A stretch of 64,000 nucleotides of DNA from an uncultured Collinsella sp. (GTDB lineage Bacteria; Actinomycetota; Coriobacteriia; Coriobacteriales; Coriobacteriaceae), in NCBI GenBank assembly GCA_947507155.1, contig CANNOC010000001.1, positions 122,341-186,340 on the forward strand, read 5' to 3'. The position numbers and the translations under genes were made by a program. Of this stretch, positions 54,464 to 63,714 are shown piece after piece. Numbering within the stretch: position 1 is the stretch's first letter; each line of letters begins with the position of its first letter. The notes under the pieces are model-generated. The model searched no databases and was not told the DNA's origin. It saw only the letters and a list, made by a program, of their open reading frames with translations.

Positions 54464-54487
54464 AAACGTAAACTATAGTTTACGTTT
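54464..54487. promoter_or_regulatory. perfect 24-bp palindrome, divergent operator
   Basis: The palindrome has half-site AAACGTAAACTA and is perfect over 24 bases. It contains TATAGT (54474-54479), a good -10 box for the XRE gene, and lies 24 bases before the divergent hypothetical gene. It is a strong candidate for autoregulatory binding by the XRE protein. Confidence 0.75.
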
Positions 54488-54516
54488 ATGTTCGGCTCCA
54501 TTTCAAACTCGGCTGC

Positions 54517-54735
54517 ATGGACGAACGTGCGAAACAGATTCTTGGCAGGCGGGTCGAAGAGACACGCAGAGACCTTGGTATCTCCAAGGTTGATTTTTGT
54601 GTGGCGACAGGAATCAGCCGACCCTACCTCGACCGAATCGAAGATGGGACGGCAAATTTCACGCTCAAGGTTCTATTTAAGATCGCGCCCGCACTCGGCA
54701 TGACGGTGTCAGAGCTTCTCGAGGGTATCGAGTAG
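54517..54735 (+). CDS. XRE family HTH regulator, small
   Basis: A 72-residue Cro/CI-type helix-turn-helix protein (VEETRRDLGISKVDFCVATG, SRPYLDRIEDGTANFTLK). It has no effector domain, so it probably acts as a stand-alone repressor. No strong ribosome site is seen; the leader would be about 30 bases. A perfect palindrome covering its promoter suggests autoregulation. It may control the divergent hypothetical gene. Confidence 0.75.
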   Translation: MDERAKQILGRRVEETRRDLGISKVDFCVATGISRPYLDRIEDGTANFTLKVLFKIAPALGMTVSELLEGIE

Positions 54736-54766
54736 CCTTTTTTGCTAGATTTGCCGCTTGTTGAAC

Positions 54767-55012
54767 GGGTCCCCCCGACGGCGGCGTGCAAAAACGCGAG
54801 TATTCAGCATCCCTCAATAATTTGACGGCAGTCGGGGCCACAAATACGACGCGTAATGTTTTGGATTATCCACAAAATTCAATAATATGAGGAATAACAA
54901 GCGCGCGGAACGAGTCTTTCGAGTCGAAAGGCAATTTACAGCCAGCGGTTTTAACGTTCCCGGAAGGGGCGGATGCTGAAAACTTCGCTTTTTGCACGTT
55001 CCGAGGGGTACC
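54767..55012. mobile_element. second MITE-like element
   Basis: The left end (GTGCAAAAA, GCG, then TATTCAGCATCC, 54767-54812) mirrors the right end (GGATGCTGAAAA...CTTTTTGCAC, 54971-55012) over about 45 bases with several mismatches; outer bases GGTCCCCCCG and CGAGGGGTACC continue the match. The interior is AT-rich with no convincing ORF. No target duplication is obvious. It sits between the XRE gene and the asparaginase gene. Confidence 0.6.
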
Positions 55013-55053
55013 ACGTGCCCTACTAGGCCCAAAGAGGCGAATTTTGTTTTTTG

Positions 55054-56067
55054 CTACACCATCGGGATACGGTCGTGGTTGACTTGGCTGTAGAACAGGC
55101 GCTGAATCTCTGCCGCATCACGTGACTGGCCGAGCGCCCACATGGTTTTGGCCACGAGCGTCTCGGTGGTCATATCGTCGCCGCGCAAAATACCCGGATG
55201 ATCGGCGTAGGCACGGCCGACCTCATAAACACCCAGGTCAAGTCCCTCCTCGGGGACCTGCGTAGTCATAACGACGGTGCGGCCCGAATCGACCCAGCGG
55301 AAAATCGCCTCCTGGAATGACTCGCCCGACTCACCAAACTCGGGAATACCGCCAATGCCAAAGGTCTCCAGGATAACGGCATCGTAGCTATCGGCTAGGG
55401 CGTCGAGGATACCCGGGTTCACGCCGGGCGTGAGCTTAAGGACAAACACGCGCGGATCGATACTGTCGTAGAAACGAACTGGGCTCTCATTCTGATGGGT
55501 GCCGTGAAGCCCGTTGCGCACAATGCGGTCGTTGCGGATATAGGCGATGGGCGGATAGTTGACGCTAATGAATGCGTTAAAGCTCATGGTGCGCTGTTTG
55601 CGGGCGCGCGTACCGGCAATGGCGACGCCGCCAAACACGATCGAAACATCGTGCGAATGCTCGTCGAGTGCATAGAGCAGACTCTGGTACAGGTTGAGCT
55701 TGGCATCGGTAAAGGGGTTGCCCATGGGCTTTTGCGAGCCGGTGAGCACGATGGGTTTGGGGCTGTCCTGAATCAGATAGGAAAGTGCTGCTGCGGTGTA
55801 GCTCATAGTGTCCGTGCCGTGTAGGATCACAAAGCCGTCGTGGTTGGCATAGCCTTCGACGATGACATCGCGGATACGCATCCAGTCGCTCGGGCGCATA
55901 TTAGTGCTGTCGATGTTCATGGGCTGCACGACGTCGAGCTCGCAGAGGCCCGAGATCTCGGGGACGCTCTGGGCGAGCTCCTCACCGGTCAGGGCGGGGG
56001 ATAGGCCGTTACCGTCTTCGGTCGATGCGATGGTGCCGCCCGTGGCGATGAGAAGGATGCGCTTCAT
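55054..56067 (-). CDS. ansA: L-asparaginase type I
   Basis: A 337-residue cytoplasmic asparaginase, converting asparagine to aspartate and ammonia. The first Thr loop IATGGTIAST (about 7-16) and the second catalytic loop LHGTDTMSYTAAALS (about 83-97) are intact; no signal peptide is present, which fits type I. It is monocistronic. Confidence 0.93.
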   Translation of the reverse strand: MKRILLIATGGTIASTEDGNGLSPALTGEELAQSVPEISGLCELDVVQPMNIDSTNMRPSDWMRIRDVIVEGYANHDGFVILHGTDTMSYTAAALSYLIQDSPKPIVLTGSQKPMGNPFTDAKLNLYQSLLYALDEHSHDVSIVFGGVAIAGTRARKQRTMSFNAFISVNYPPIAYIRNDRIVRNGLHGTHQNESPVRFYDSIDPRVFVLKLTPGVNPGILDALADSYDAVILETFGIGGIPEFGESGESFQEAIFRWVDSGRTVVMTTQVPEEGLDLGVYEVGRAYADHPGILRGDDMTTETLVAKTMWALGQSRDAAEIQRLFYSQVNHDRIPMV

Positions 56068-56334
56068 GCTGGTATTCCTATCGTATTTGCCGCCGCAAGG
56101 GCGGAGTCGTTCGGCAGTATTGTGGCACAGGGCGTCGAATGTTCAAACGTATTACATCATCTGTAACGTTTGGTAACACTTCAATTGTCGTCAAATAGGA
56201 GCCCAGGTCGTGCGTTTGCCGTGCGCTGATGGCTGCGAGGGACGAGAAACCCCATATAACGTGTACACTATGGAAGTTATTTTCGTTCATTCACGCGGGT
56301 GGGCACCGGCTCCCCGCCAACAAGAGGGGGAACC
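56068..56334. promoter_or_regulatory. divergent control region of ansA and guaA
   Basis: 267 bases without a gene. TACACT at about 56263-56268 is a -10 candidate for guaA, some 60 bases before its ATG. Otherwise no clear hairpin or riboswitch is recognised. Confidence 0.35.
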
Positions 56335-57933
56335 ATGGATCAAAAGGCTTCCGCAAAGGTCCTCGTACTCGACTTTGGTGCGCAGTACGGTCAGCTCATT
56401 GCCCGTCGCGTCCGCGACCTCAACGTGTATTCCGAGATTGTCCCCTGCGACATCTCGGCCGACGAGATTCGCGAGATGAACGCCTCTGCGCTCATCCTTT
56501 CCGGCGGTCCGGCTTCCGTGTACGCCGAGGACGCTCCGTCCATCGATCCTGCCATCTTTGACCTGGGCCTTCCCGTCCTGGGCTTTTGCTACGGCCATCA
56601 GATCACGGCCGTGACGCTCGGCGGCAAGGTCGGCCACTCCGAGGTGGGCGAGTACGGCCGCGCCACTATCACGCGCACGGCCGGCGCCAAGCTCTTTAAC
56701 TCCACGCCCATGGAGCAGACCGTGTGGATGAGCCATCGCGACGCCGTTTCCGAGGTGCCCGAGGGCTTTACCGTTACCGCCAGCACTGACGTGTGCCCGG
56801 TTGCTGCCATGGAGTGCGTCGAGCGCAAGATCTTCACCACGCAGTTCCACCCCGAGGTCAAGCACTCCGAGTACGGTCAGCAGCTGCTGAGCAACTTCCT
56901 GTTTGAGATCTGCGGCCTGGAGCCCAACTGGAGCATGGACAACCTGGTCGAGACCATGACGGCCGAGTTCCGCGAGAAGGTCGGCAACGACCGCGTGATT
57001 CTGGCCCTGTCCGGTGGCGTCGACTCCTCCGTCGTGGCTGCGCTGGGCGCCCGCGCCGTAGGCAAGCAGATGACCTGCGTGTTCATCAACCACGGTCTGC
57101 TGCGCAAGGGCGAGCCCGAGCAGGTGGAGGAGGTCTTCACCAAGCAGTTTGACGTCGACTTTATCCACGTTCACGCCGAGGACCGCTATGCCGAGCTTCT
57201 GGCCGGCGTGACCGAGCCCGAGGAGAAGCGCCGCATCATCGGTACGCAGTTCTGGAAAGAGTTCTTCGCGGTTGCTCAGCAGCTCGAGACCGATGGCAAG
57301 CCGGTCAAGTACCTGGCTCAGGGCACCATCTACCCCGACATCATCGAGTCCGGCGCTCGCAAGACGGGCGGCAAGACGGCCACCATCAAGAGCCACCACA
57401 ACCTGATCCCGTTCCCCGAGGGCGTGCACTTCGACCTTATTGAGCCGCTCGACCACTTCTTTAAGGACGAGGTCCGCGCGCTTGGTCTGGCACTGGGCCT
57501 GCCGGGTCACATCGTGTTCCGCCAGCCTTTCCCGGGTCCGGGTCTGGCCATCCGCATCATCGGCGCGGTCGACAAGGAGAAGCTCGAGATTCTCAAGAAC
57601 GCCGACGCCATCGTGCGCGAGGAGCTCGACGCCTACAACCAGCGTCTGTTTGAGCAGACCGGCGAGCGCAACTCCGAGCACAGCTGCTGGCAGTATTTCG
57701 CGGTCCTGCCCGATATCAAGTCCGTCGGCGTTATGGGCGACGAGCGCACTTATCAGCGCCCGATCATCCTGCGTGCCGTCGAGTCCAGCGATGCCATGAC
57801 CGCCGACTGGGCCAAGCTGCCCTACGACGTGCTGGCCCGCATCTCCGGCCGCATCGTGGCCGAGGTTCCCGGCGCCAACCGCGTGTGCTACGACATCACG
57901 TCCAAGCCGCCCGCGACCATCGAGTGGGAATAG
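56335..57933 (+). CDS. guaA: GMP synthase (glutamine-hydrolysing)
   Basis: A 532-residue enzyme making GMP from XMP. The amidotransferase domain has the nucleophile in VLGFCYGHQ (about 83) and His/Glu in FHPEV; the ATP-pyrophosphatase domain has LSGGVDSS (about 226); the C-terminal dimerisation domain ends KPPATIEWE. ATG 56335 follows GAGGGGG; the frame extends to 56299 without support. It is monocistronic with its own terminator. Confidence 0.97.
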   Translation: MDQKASAKVLVLDFGAQYGQLIARRVRDLNVYSEIVPCDISADEIREMNASALILSGGPASVYAEDAPSIDPAIFDLGLPVLGFCYGHQITAVTLGGKVGHSEVGEYGRATITRTAGAKLFNSTPMEQTVWMSHRDAVSEVPEGFTVTASTDVCPVAAMECVERKIFTTQFHPEVKHSEYGQQLLSNFLFEICGLEPNWSMDNLVETMTAEFREKVGNDRVILALSGGVDSSVVAALGARAVGKQMTCVFINHGLLRKGEPEQVEEVFTKQFDVDFIHVHAEDRYAELLAGVTEPEEKRRIIGTQFWKEFFAVAQQLETDGKPVKYLAQGTIYPDIIESGARKTGGKTATIKSHHNLIPFPEGVHFDLIEPLDHFFKDEVRALGLALGLPGHIVFRQPFPGPGLAIRIIGAVDKEKLEILKNADAIVREELDAYNQRLFEQTGERNSEHSCWQYFAVLPDIKSVGVMGDERTYQRPIILRAVESSDAMTADWAKLPYDVLARISGRIVAEVPGANRVCYDITSKPPATIEWE

Positions 57934-57947
57934 TAAATAGCTCTTTG

Positions 57948-57981
57948 CGAGGGAGGTCGGATGCGGCCTCCCTCGTTTTTT
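57948..57981 (+). terminator. guaA terminator
   Basis: CGAGGGAGG / CCTCCCTCG with loop TCGGATGCGG-like, followed by TTTTTTAT. Confidence 0.9.
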
Positions 57982-58184
57982 ATTTGCGTGCCATGGATGC
58001 TTGTGCATTGTGGTGTATGTGGTACATGCAAACCAGCCACGCAATCTCTCAAGCTGTTTAGCTGGGATTATTGTTTGCTGGTATTTTTTAAAGTGTTTTC
58101 AATTACCGAAACAATGCCATCAATTTATTTCAATTAATGCTGACCGGCAGATCGCGTCCGCCCGCAAGAGGCCGCTCGGACTGG

Positions 58185-58215
58185 TACTCAAAATGTACCC
58201 ACGACGTTTTGAGTA
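58185..58215. promoter_or_regulatory. TACTCAAAA inverted repeat upstream of the RM island
   Basis: Arms TACTCAAAA (58185-58193) and TTTTGAGTA (58207-58215); GGTACTCA recurs at about 58227. It lies in an AT-rich 440-base gap between guaA and the RM genes, possibly the left border of the island. No ORF is supported in 57984-58421. Confidence 0.45.
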
Positions 58216-58335
58216 TCGATTTGCTGGTACTCACAGACGGTAAAAACGACTGTCTACCTCGATATATTCGTTATCCCCAACGATTCGTCAACGAATACTG
58301 ACTAGTGATTGAGTGATGCATGGCTCAAATTGGCA

Positions 58336-58357
58336 TACGTAATTACGTAATTACGTA
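58336..58357. promoter_or_regulatory. 22-bp palindrome with TACGTAAT repeats, RM operator
   Basis: Overlapping TACGTAAT units form a perfect 22-base palindrome 64 bases before the ribbon-helix-helix gene. Overlapping palindromic repeats are typical of operators for ribbon-helix-helix repressors, which bind as side-by-side dimers. Confidence 0.7.
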
Positions 58358-58421
58358 TTCTGAAGTAAAATGATTTCGGTCAATTAAGGAACGTAGAACA
58401 GGTCAATTCGGAGGGGCGATC

Positions 58422-58589
58422 ATGGAGGAAGATCAGGCTGTTCATGCCGAAAGGGAGCTAGATAAGTTCACGCTCTCGATAACCCGCGAGGATAAGCGGG
58501 CTCTTAAGTCCTATGCCGCGCGCCAGGATAAGACGGTGGCTAAAGTCCTGCGCGAATGGATTGACGAGAAGTGCAAGGGGGAGAACTAA
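58422..58589 (+). CDS. ribbon-helix-helix (CopG-like) regulator of the type III RM locus
   Basis: A 55-residue frame found by reading the sequence. It starts ATG 58422 after GGAGGGG and ends with TAA overlapping the mod start (TAATG). The middle reads KFTLSITREDKRALKSYAA, a beta-strand then helix, followed by QDKTVAKVLREWIDEKC, as in CopG/Arc-type proteins. It is thus the first gene of a three-gene operon with mod and res. Likely it represses the operon through the TACGTAAT palindrome, analogous to controller proteins of type II systems, but that is an inference. Confidence 0.75.
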   Translation: MEEDQAVHAERELDKFTLSITREDKRALKSYAARQDKTVAKVLREWIDEKCKGEN

Positions 58590-60731
58590 TGTCTCAAACA
58601 GCACAGGCCGTCGTTCAAAACCTCGTTGATCGCGCGGTTAAACTGGGCGACCGTCAGCTTGCCGCTGACATTCGCGCCTTTGCGGCGCAGCGCCAGTTTG
58701 GGCTTGTATTTGAACACAACCGTCCAGAACGACTTCGCCTTTATGGCAAACCTATCATGAAGGGCGATGTCGTACAGGTGCTTCCCGAGCGTGGTGAAAA
58801 AGAGGACTCTAACTCCCAACTGCTATGGTTGGTAAATACCGTTCGGGGGGGGGGTTGCTGATCTAAAGCCATATCAATCGCCCTCATATGACGAAAACGA
58901 ATGCGAGCCCCGCTCCGTTGCTGTCGACGATGTCGTGTCTGTTGCTGAATATGACCAGCCGATTTATGCTGGCCTCAAAGAGACTGGGCGTGTCGAGCGC
59001 GGTGGCGATAAGCCCTATCAAGTAGTCATTAACGGCGAAAACTACCATGCTCTTGAAGCCTTGGCCTTTGCCTATGCAGGCAAAGTGGACTGCATATATA
59101 TTGACCCACCCTATAACACCGGTGCCCGCGACTGGAAATATAACAACGATTACGTCGACGGCTCCGACGCCTATCGTCACTCCAAATGGCTCGCCTTTAT
59201 GGAGCGTCGCCTCAAGCTCGCCAAGCAGCTGCTCAATCCCAACGATTCCGTACTTATCGTCACAATCGATGAGAAAGAATACCTGAGACTGGGTTTGCTG
59301 CTGGAAAACGTATTTCCCGGAGAGCGAATTCAAATGATCAGCAGTGTTATTAACTCTGCCGGCGTATCACGCGGGGACTCTTTTTCCCGCAGCAATGAAT
59401 ACTTGTTTTTCGTCATGTTCGGATCCGCCGCACCGCGCAAACTTGTCTTGCCAGACGAATGGCACGGAAAAGTGAAGAATAAAAAGCAAATTCTGACTTG
59501 GAATCAGCTCGCCAGAGCTGGCACCAATTCACGCCGCGTCGACAGGCCCAACCTTTTTTATCCCATCTATGTTGCGGAAGACGGCAGTCACATCATTGAA
59601 ATCGGAGAGCCCGTTGCCCCAGATACGCCGCGCGATAGCATACTCCCACTTCCGGGCACCCGCATAATATGGCCAATAAAGGCGAATGGAGTCGAGGGCA
59701 ATTGGCAAGTGAGCCCCGCCAAGCTGCGCTCTCTCTACAAACGCGGATTTGTGAAACTCGGAAAGCTAACAGAAAAAGGAATGCGTCTAACCTATCTCAA
59801 GGCTGGAGAGGTCAAAAAAATCGAATCTGGCGAGGTCGCTATTGTTGGTCGTCGAGCGGACGGTTCAGTAATACCGGATGAAAACGCTAGCGAGCAAGGA
59901 TATATCCCTGGAAGTCAATGGGATATTCCCTCTCACAACGCAACGTACTACGGGTCTCGTTTACTCCTCTCAATGATGCCTGATCGCAAGTTTCCTTTCC
60001 CCAAATCTCTCTATGCTGTCGAAGACACCATTCGTTTTTTCGTCGCAGACAAGCCCAATGCTCTTGTGGTTGACTTCTTTTCCGGCTCAGGCACAACGGC
60101 ACATGCCGTCATGCGACTAAATAATCTAGACGAAGGCCATCGCAGGTCCATCAGCGTTACAAACAACGAAGTCTCCGATGAAGAAGCGAAAAGGTTAATT
60201 AAACGAGGTCTGCGCCAAGGCGATCCCGAGTGGGAAGCTCAGGGCATTTGCCAGTACATAACCAAGCCGCGCCTCACGGCGGCCATCACGGGCAAGACGC
60301 CCGCGGGTGACCCCATCAAGGGCGACTATAAATTTACGGACGAGTTCCCCATGGCCGACGGGTTTGAGGAGAACGCGGTCTTCTTCGACCTCACCTACGA
60401 GGACCCCGATGCCGTTGAGCTTGGTGTGGCGTTTGAGGAGATCGCACCTTTGTTGTGGCTGCGCGCCGGCGCCCGCGGACGCGTCATCGAGCATGAGGAG
60501 CCGGGCTACGCCATCTCCGACACCTATGCCGTGCTCTTCGATTTCGCCGCCGTCGGCGATTTTGTCAAGGCACTTAAGGGCAGTCCCGAGGTTGTCTGTG
60601 CGTTTGTGATCACCGACGATACGGCTCGCTTCGCTGGGGTCAGGGCCCAGCTCTCCGGACTCGACGTGGTCCGTCTTTACGAGAACTATCTGCAATCATT
60701 CAAGATTGCCGCCGAGGATGCGGTGAGGTAA
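58589..60731 (+). CDS. mod: type III DNA methyltransferase Mod, split by a phase-variable poly-G tract
   Basis: Read in two frames. Frame one from ATG 58589 encodes 90 residues and stops at TGA 58859-58861, right after ten G residues (58845-58854). Frame two continues from there to TAA 60729-60731 without a stop. Nine G (or twelve) would join both into about 713 codons. The downstream frame carries IDPPYN (about residue 172) and FFSGSGTT (about 496), the order of beta-class N6-adenine type III methyltransferases. The target-recognition region between them is AT-richer than the flanks. Protein ends in a frame next to res. The current sequence is OFF for the full protein; a GTG at 58935 could in theory start a truncated form. 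Confidence 0.85.
58845..58854 (+). repeat. poly-G tract (10 G), predicted phase switch of mod
   Basis: Ten consecutive G residues within the N-terminal coding part of mod. A loss of one G, or a gain of two, restores the frame with no stop across the junction. Mononucleotide G runs of this length are known to slip in replication in other bacteria. A sequencing error in a homopolymer would give the same picture. Confidence 0.85.
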
Positions 60732-60733
60732 AT

Positions 60734-63643
60734 ATGAGGGTCGAACTTAAGGAATTCCAGGCCGGGGCTGTCGCTGCCTTGGCAAACAGGTTGCAGTCGA
60801 TGCGTCGCCGCTATGAGCGGGACGGCGAACTGTCTTCTGTGTGCCTCGCATCTCCCACGGGCTCGGGCAAGACGGTCATGTGCGCGGCAGCCATCGAAGC
60901 GCTCTTCTTCGGAGACGACGATCTGGGCCTCGTTCCCGACGAGAATGCCGTGGTCCTTTGGCTCTCTGATTCCCCGAGCCTGAACGAGCAGACGGGCGTG
61001 CGCTTCTCCAATGTGTCGGACAAGCTCGCAGACAGCGTTCTCGATAGGCGCCATCTGGTCACGATTACCAACGACTTCGGAGCTGCGCACGATATTCTCG
61101 AGCCCCGTCACGTTTATTTCCTCAGCAAGGACCTGCTCAGCAAGAATGGCCTGCTCACCAAAGGTGGTGAGGCCAATTCCGGGCGTATGTTCTGGGATAT
61201 CCTTGACCGCACCATCAGGGATCCCGAGCGCAACCTCTACCTGTTCATCGACGAGGCACACCGCGGCTTGGGCGCCAATGCCTCGAGCGAGCGCGGCACG
61301 GCGACTATCTACGCAAACCTCATTGATGGGCTTGATGGTCGGGCCGCGATGCCCGTCGTCGTCGGGATTTCCGCCACACCGCAGAGGTTCGAGGCGGCCA
61401 TGGACCAGCGCGCCGATCGCGTGCGTATGCCAAAGGTCGCTGTGACCCCTCGCGAGGTTCAGGAGTCAGGTCTGCTCAAGGACATCATCGAGTTGCGCGT
61501 GCCAGAGAAGGACGACCCGGTCGAGCACCAGTACCTCACTATGGCGTGCGAGCGCTATGCCCTGACTTGCCGCGAATGGGGCGAGTACTGTGCCCGTGAG
61601 GGCGAGAGCCCCGTCAACCCGCTGCTGCTCATCCAAGCGGCGGACAACGTGAGCAACTCGGCCCTGGCTGAGATGTGCGACCAGATCACGGGCCTGGTCC
61701 CCGGCCTTTCCGAGGCGATTTCGTTCGCCAACGTCTTCGGCGAGCATAAGGACATCGCGGCGGGAAAATACCTTATTCCCTATGTCGAACCCGAGTTCGT
61801 TCAGGACACCTCGCGCATTCGCGTGCTCTTCGCCAAGGAGGCTGTCTCCAACGGATGGGACTGCCCGCGAGCGGAGGTCATCTTCTCGCAGCGCAGGCGT
61901 TCGGACTCGACCTATATCGCACAGCTCGTGGGACGTATGGTACGCACTCCACTTGCGCGGCGCATCGAATCCGATGATCTTTTGAACTCCGTCGCCTGCT
62001 ACCTGCCCCAGTTCAATCCCGAGAGCACTCAGGACGTGGTCGACTACCTCATGGGCCGCAAGGACGACATGGGCGAGAGCTCCATCGGCAAGCAGAACAT
62101 CGTTCTCAACCCCGTGACTATCACGGCGGCTGCGCCCAAGTCCGAAGCCGACTACCAACAGGAGCTCAAGGCGTACGAGGAGAACGAGAAAGCCATCGAG
62201 GCGGCGCGGCAGACACAACCCGGCTACCAGGCGCCGCTTGCCGGCATCGCGATTCAGGGGCCGTTGGACATGCAGGGAACGCAGCCCTCGCTTGCCTCGG
62301 CGGTCAGGCCCGTCGACGTCCCGGCGCCAGAAGCGGAGCTGGCGCCTCAGCCCGCAACGGGCAACTACGTTGCAGCGTCTGCCCCGCAGCAACCTGCGAC
62401 ACCTGAGCCAAGTTCCGCACAGACCGAGCCGACCCAGCCCGTCTCGGTCGTAATACCCGTGCCCATGGCAAAGCCCAAGCCGCCCACCAAGCGCGAGCAG
62501 TCTTTCACGCATCAGGAGTGGCAGGGCATCCGCACAGCCTTCGATTCCATCCCCGTGCAGCGCATTCCGAAAAAGGCCAGGAACGAATTCCAGAGCCTGG
62601 TTAAGACGGCGACTCTGCTTGTCGAGACTGGCCTCGATGTCAATGCCGCGGCCGACGTGAAAAAACAGTTCGTCCAGAAGCTTAAGGGACACATCGTTGC
62701 TAACGAGGACGAGTACCGCGAAGCCAAACACGACGTAGAGGTTGCCGAGACCGTCAAGATCACGCTCGACAAGCTCAACGAGACTGAGGACCAGGAGCAG
62801 GAGGAAGCCCGCACGGACGCCGAGGGCCTCAGAAAGGCCGCCCGCGACGCCGATATGCATTTCACTAAGGAGTTTGCGAATGAGTATCGTCGCGTCAACT
62901 TCAAGGAGCTTGGGCGCCCCGAGTGCGACCTGCGCCTTGCCGCGGCGGTGCGCACGCGGGCTATCGTTGATGCGCTCGAGGGCTGGGCGGCTCAATGCCG
63001 AAAGGAATACTTCGATAAGGTCGATGGATCTGGCGATTATGACTACCTTAACGACTCGGCAAAGCAGCGTTACGACGAGCTGGCCCGTGAAACCGAAGGC
63101 AAGCGCCTCACAAAGATAGAGTGGCCCACGTCTGCCAGCACGTCGGATGACTTCGCTAAGTATCCGTGCCATATCGTGCAGAAAGAGGACGGCCTCTGCC
63201 CGCTTGACCTGAACCCGGCGGAAGACTATATCGTTAGGAACGAATTGGCAAAGAATCGCACGGTTGCCTTCTACCGCAATCCGTCGGGCAGCATGTCTGC
63301 CAAGGCGTTTTCGATTCCGTACATGTCTTCGGTGGGACGCAAAGCCCTGCATCCAGACTTCCTCTTCTTCGTGAAGGACGGCGACGGGACAATCAAACCG
63401 TCGATCGTCGACCCGCACGGAGATTTCCTCAGTGACACGCTTGCCAAGCTCAGGGGTTACGTTGCCTATCTACGTGAGTATCCCGACGTGTTTAAGCAGG
63501 TGCTTTTCGTTGGGGACATGGGAGGGGGCGTATACAAGGTGCTTAACCTCTTGCGCGCCGATGTGCAGGATGCCGTTACGGGCTACAGCGATGTCGATTG
63601 CAAGGCGCTCTTCTATAGTTCGTATGCAAACGACTACCAATAG
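60734..63643 (+). CDS. res: type III restriction enzyme Res subunit
   Basis: A 969-residue helicase-nuclease. Superfamily 2 motifs: Walker A SPTGSGKT (about 40-47), DEAH in LFIDEAHRG (about 174), motif III SATPQ (about 213) and motif VI AQLVGRMVR (about 395). A Pro/Gln/Ala-rich linker (about 515-590) separates the motor from a C-terminal half; HPDFLFF, then PSIVDPHGD near 873-897 look like the PD-(D/E)XK nuclease core. It cuts DNA only with Mod, by ATP-driven sliding between inversely oriented sites. Its start lies two bases after the mod stop. The frame is intact, so phase-OFF Mod would leave Res without its partner. Confidence 0.88.
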   Translation: MRVELKEFQAGAVAALANRLQSMRRRYERDGELSSVCLASPTGSGKTVMCAAAIEALFFGDDDLGLVPDENAVVLWLSDSPSLNEQTGVRFSNVSDKLADSVLDRRHLVTITNDFGAAHDILEPRHVYFLSKDLLSKNGLLTKGGEANSGRMFWDILDRTIRDPERNLYLFIDEAHRGLGANASSERGTATIYANLIDGLDGRAAMPVVVGISATPQRFEAAMDQRADRVRMPKVAVTPREVQESGLLKDIIELRVPEKDDPVEHQYLTMACERYALTCREWGEYCAREGESPVNPLLLIQAADNVSNSALAEMCDQITGLVPGLSEAISFANVFGEHKDIAAGKYLIPYVEPEFVQDTSRIRVLFAKEAVSNGWDCPRAEVIFSQRRRSDSTYIAQLVGRMVRTPLARRIESDDLLNSVACYLPQFNPESTQDVVDYLMGRKDDMGESSIGKQNIVLNPVTITAAAPKSEADYQQELKAYEENEKAIEAARQTQPGYQAPLAGIAIQGPLDMQGTQPSLASAVRPVDVPAPEAELAPQPATGNYVAASAPQQPATPEPSSAQTEPTQPVSVVIPVPMAKPKPPTKREQSFTHQEWQGIRTAFDSIPVQRIPKKARNEFQSLVKTATLLVETGLDVNAAADVKKQFVQKLKGHIVANEDEYREAKHDVEVAETVKITLDKLNETEDQEQEEARTDAEGLRKAARDADMHFTKEFANEYRRVNFKELGRPECDLRLAAAVRTRAIVDALEGWAAQCRKEYFDKVDGSGDYDYLNDSAKQRYDELARETEGKRLTKIEWPTSASTSDDFAKYPCHIVQKEDGLCPLDLNPAEDYIVRNELAKNRTVAFYRNPSGSMSAKAFSIPYMSSVGRKALHPDFLFFVKDGDGTIKPSIVDPHGDFLSDTLAKLRGYVAYLREYPDVFKQVLFVGDMGGGVYKVLNLLRADVQDAVTGYSDVDCKALFYSSYANDYQ

Positions 63644-63714
63644 AAGATTGATTGGATACCGACTCCGAAGTGTGCTCAGTTTAGGGCTACACAAAACAAT
63701 AAAGGAGAAAAACG

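Noticed and set aside
54814..55032. A 72-codon frame on the minus strand.
   Set aside because: It lies inside the MITE-like element and uses its terminal repeat as coding sequence.
58589..60731. mod as an ordinary pseudogene.
   Set aside because: The only defect is at a ten-G homopolymer; the rest of both frames, catalytic motifs and the intact res gene argue for a reversible switch, although a sequencing error stays possible.
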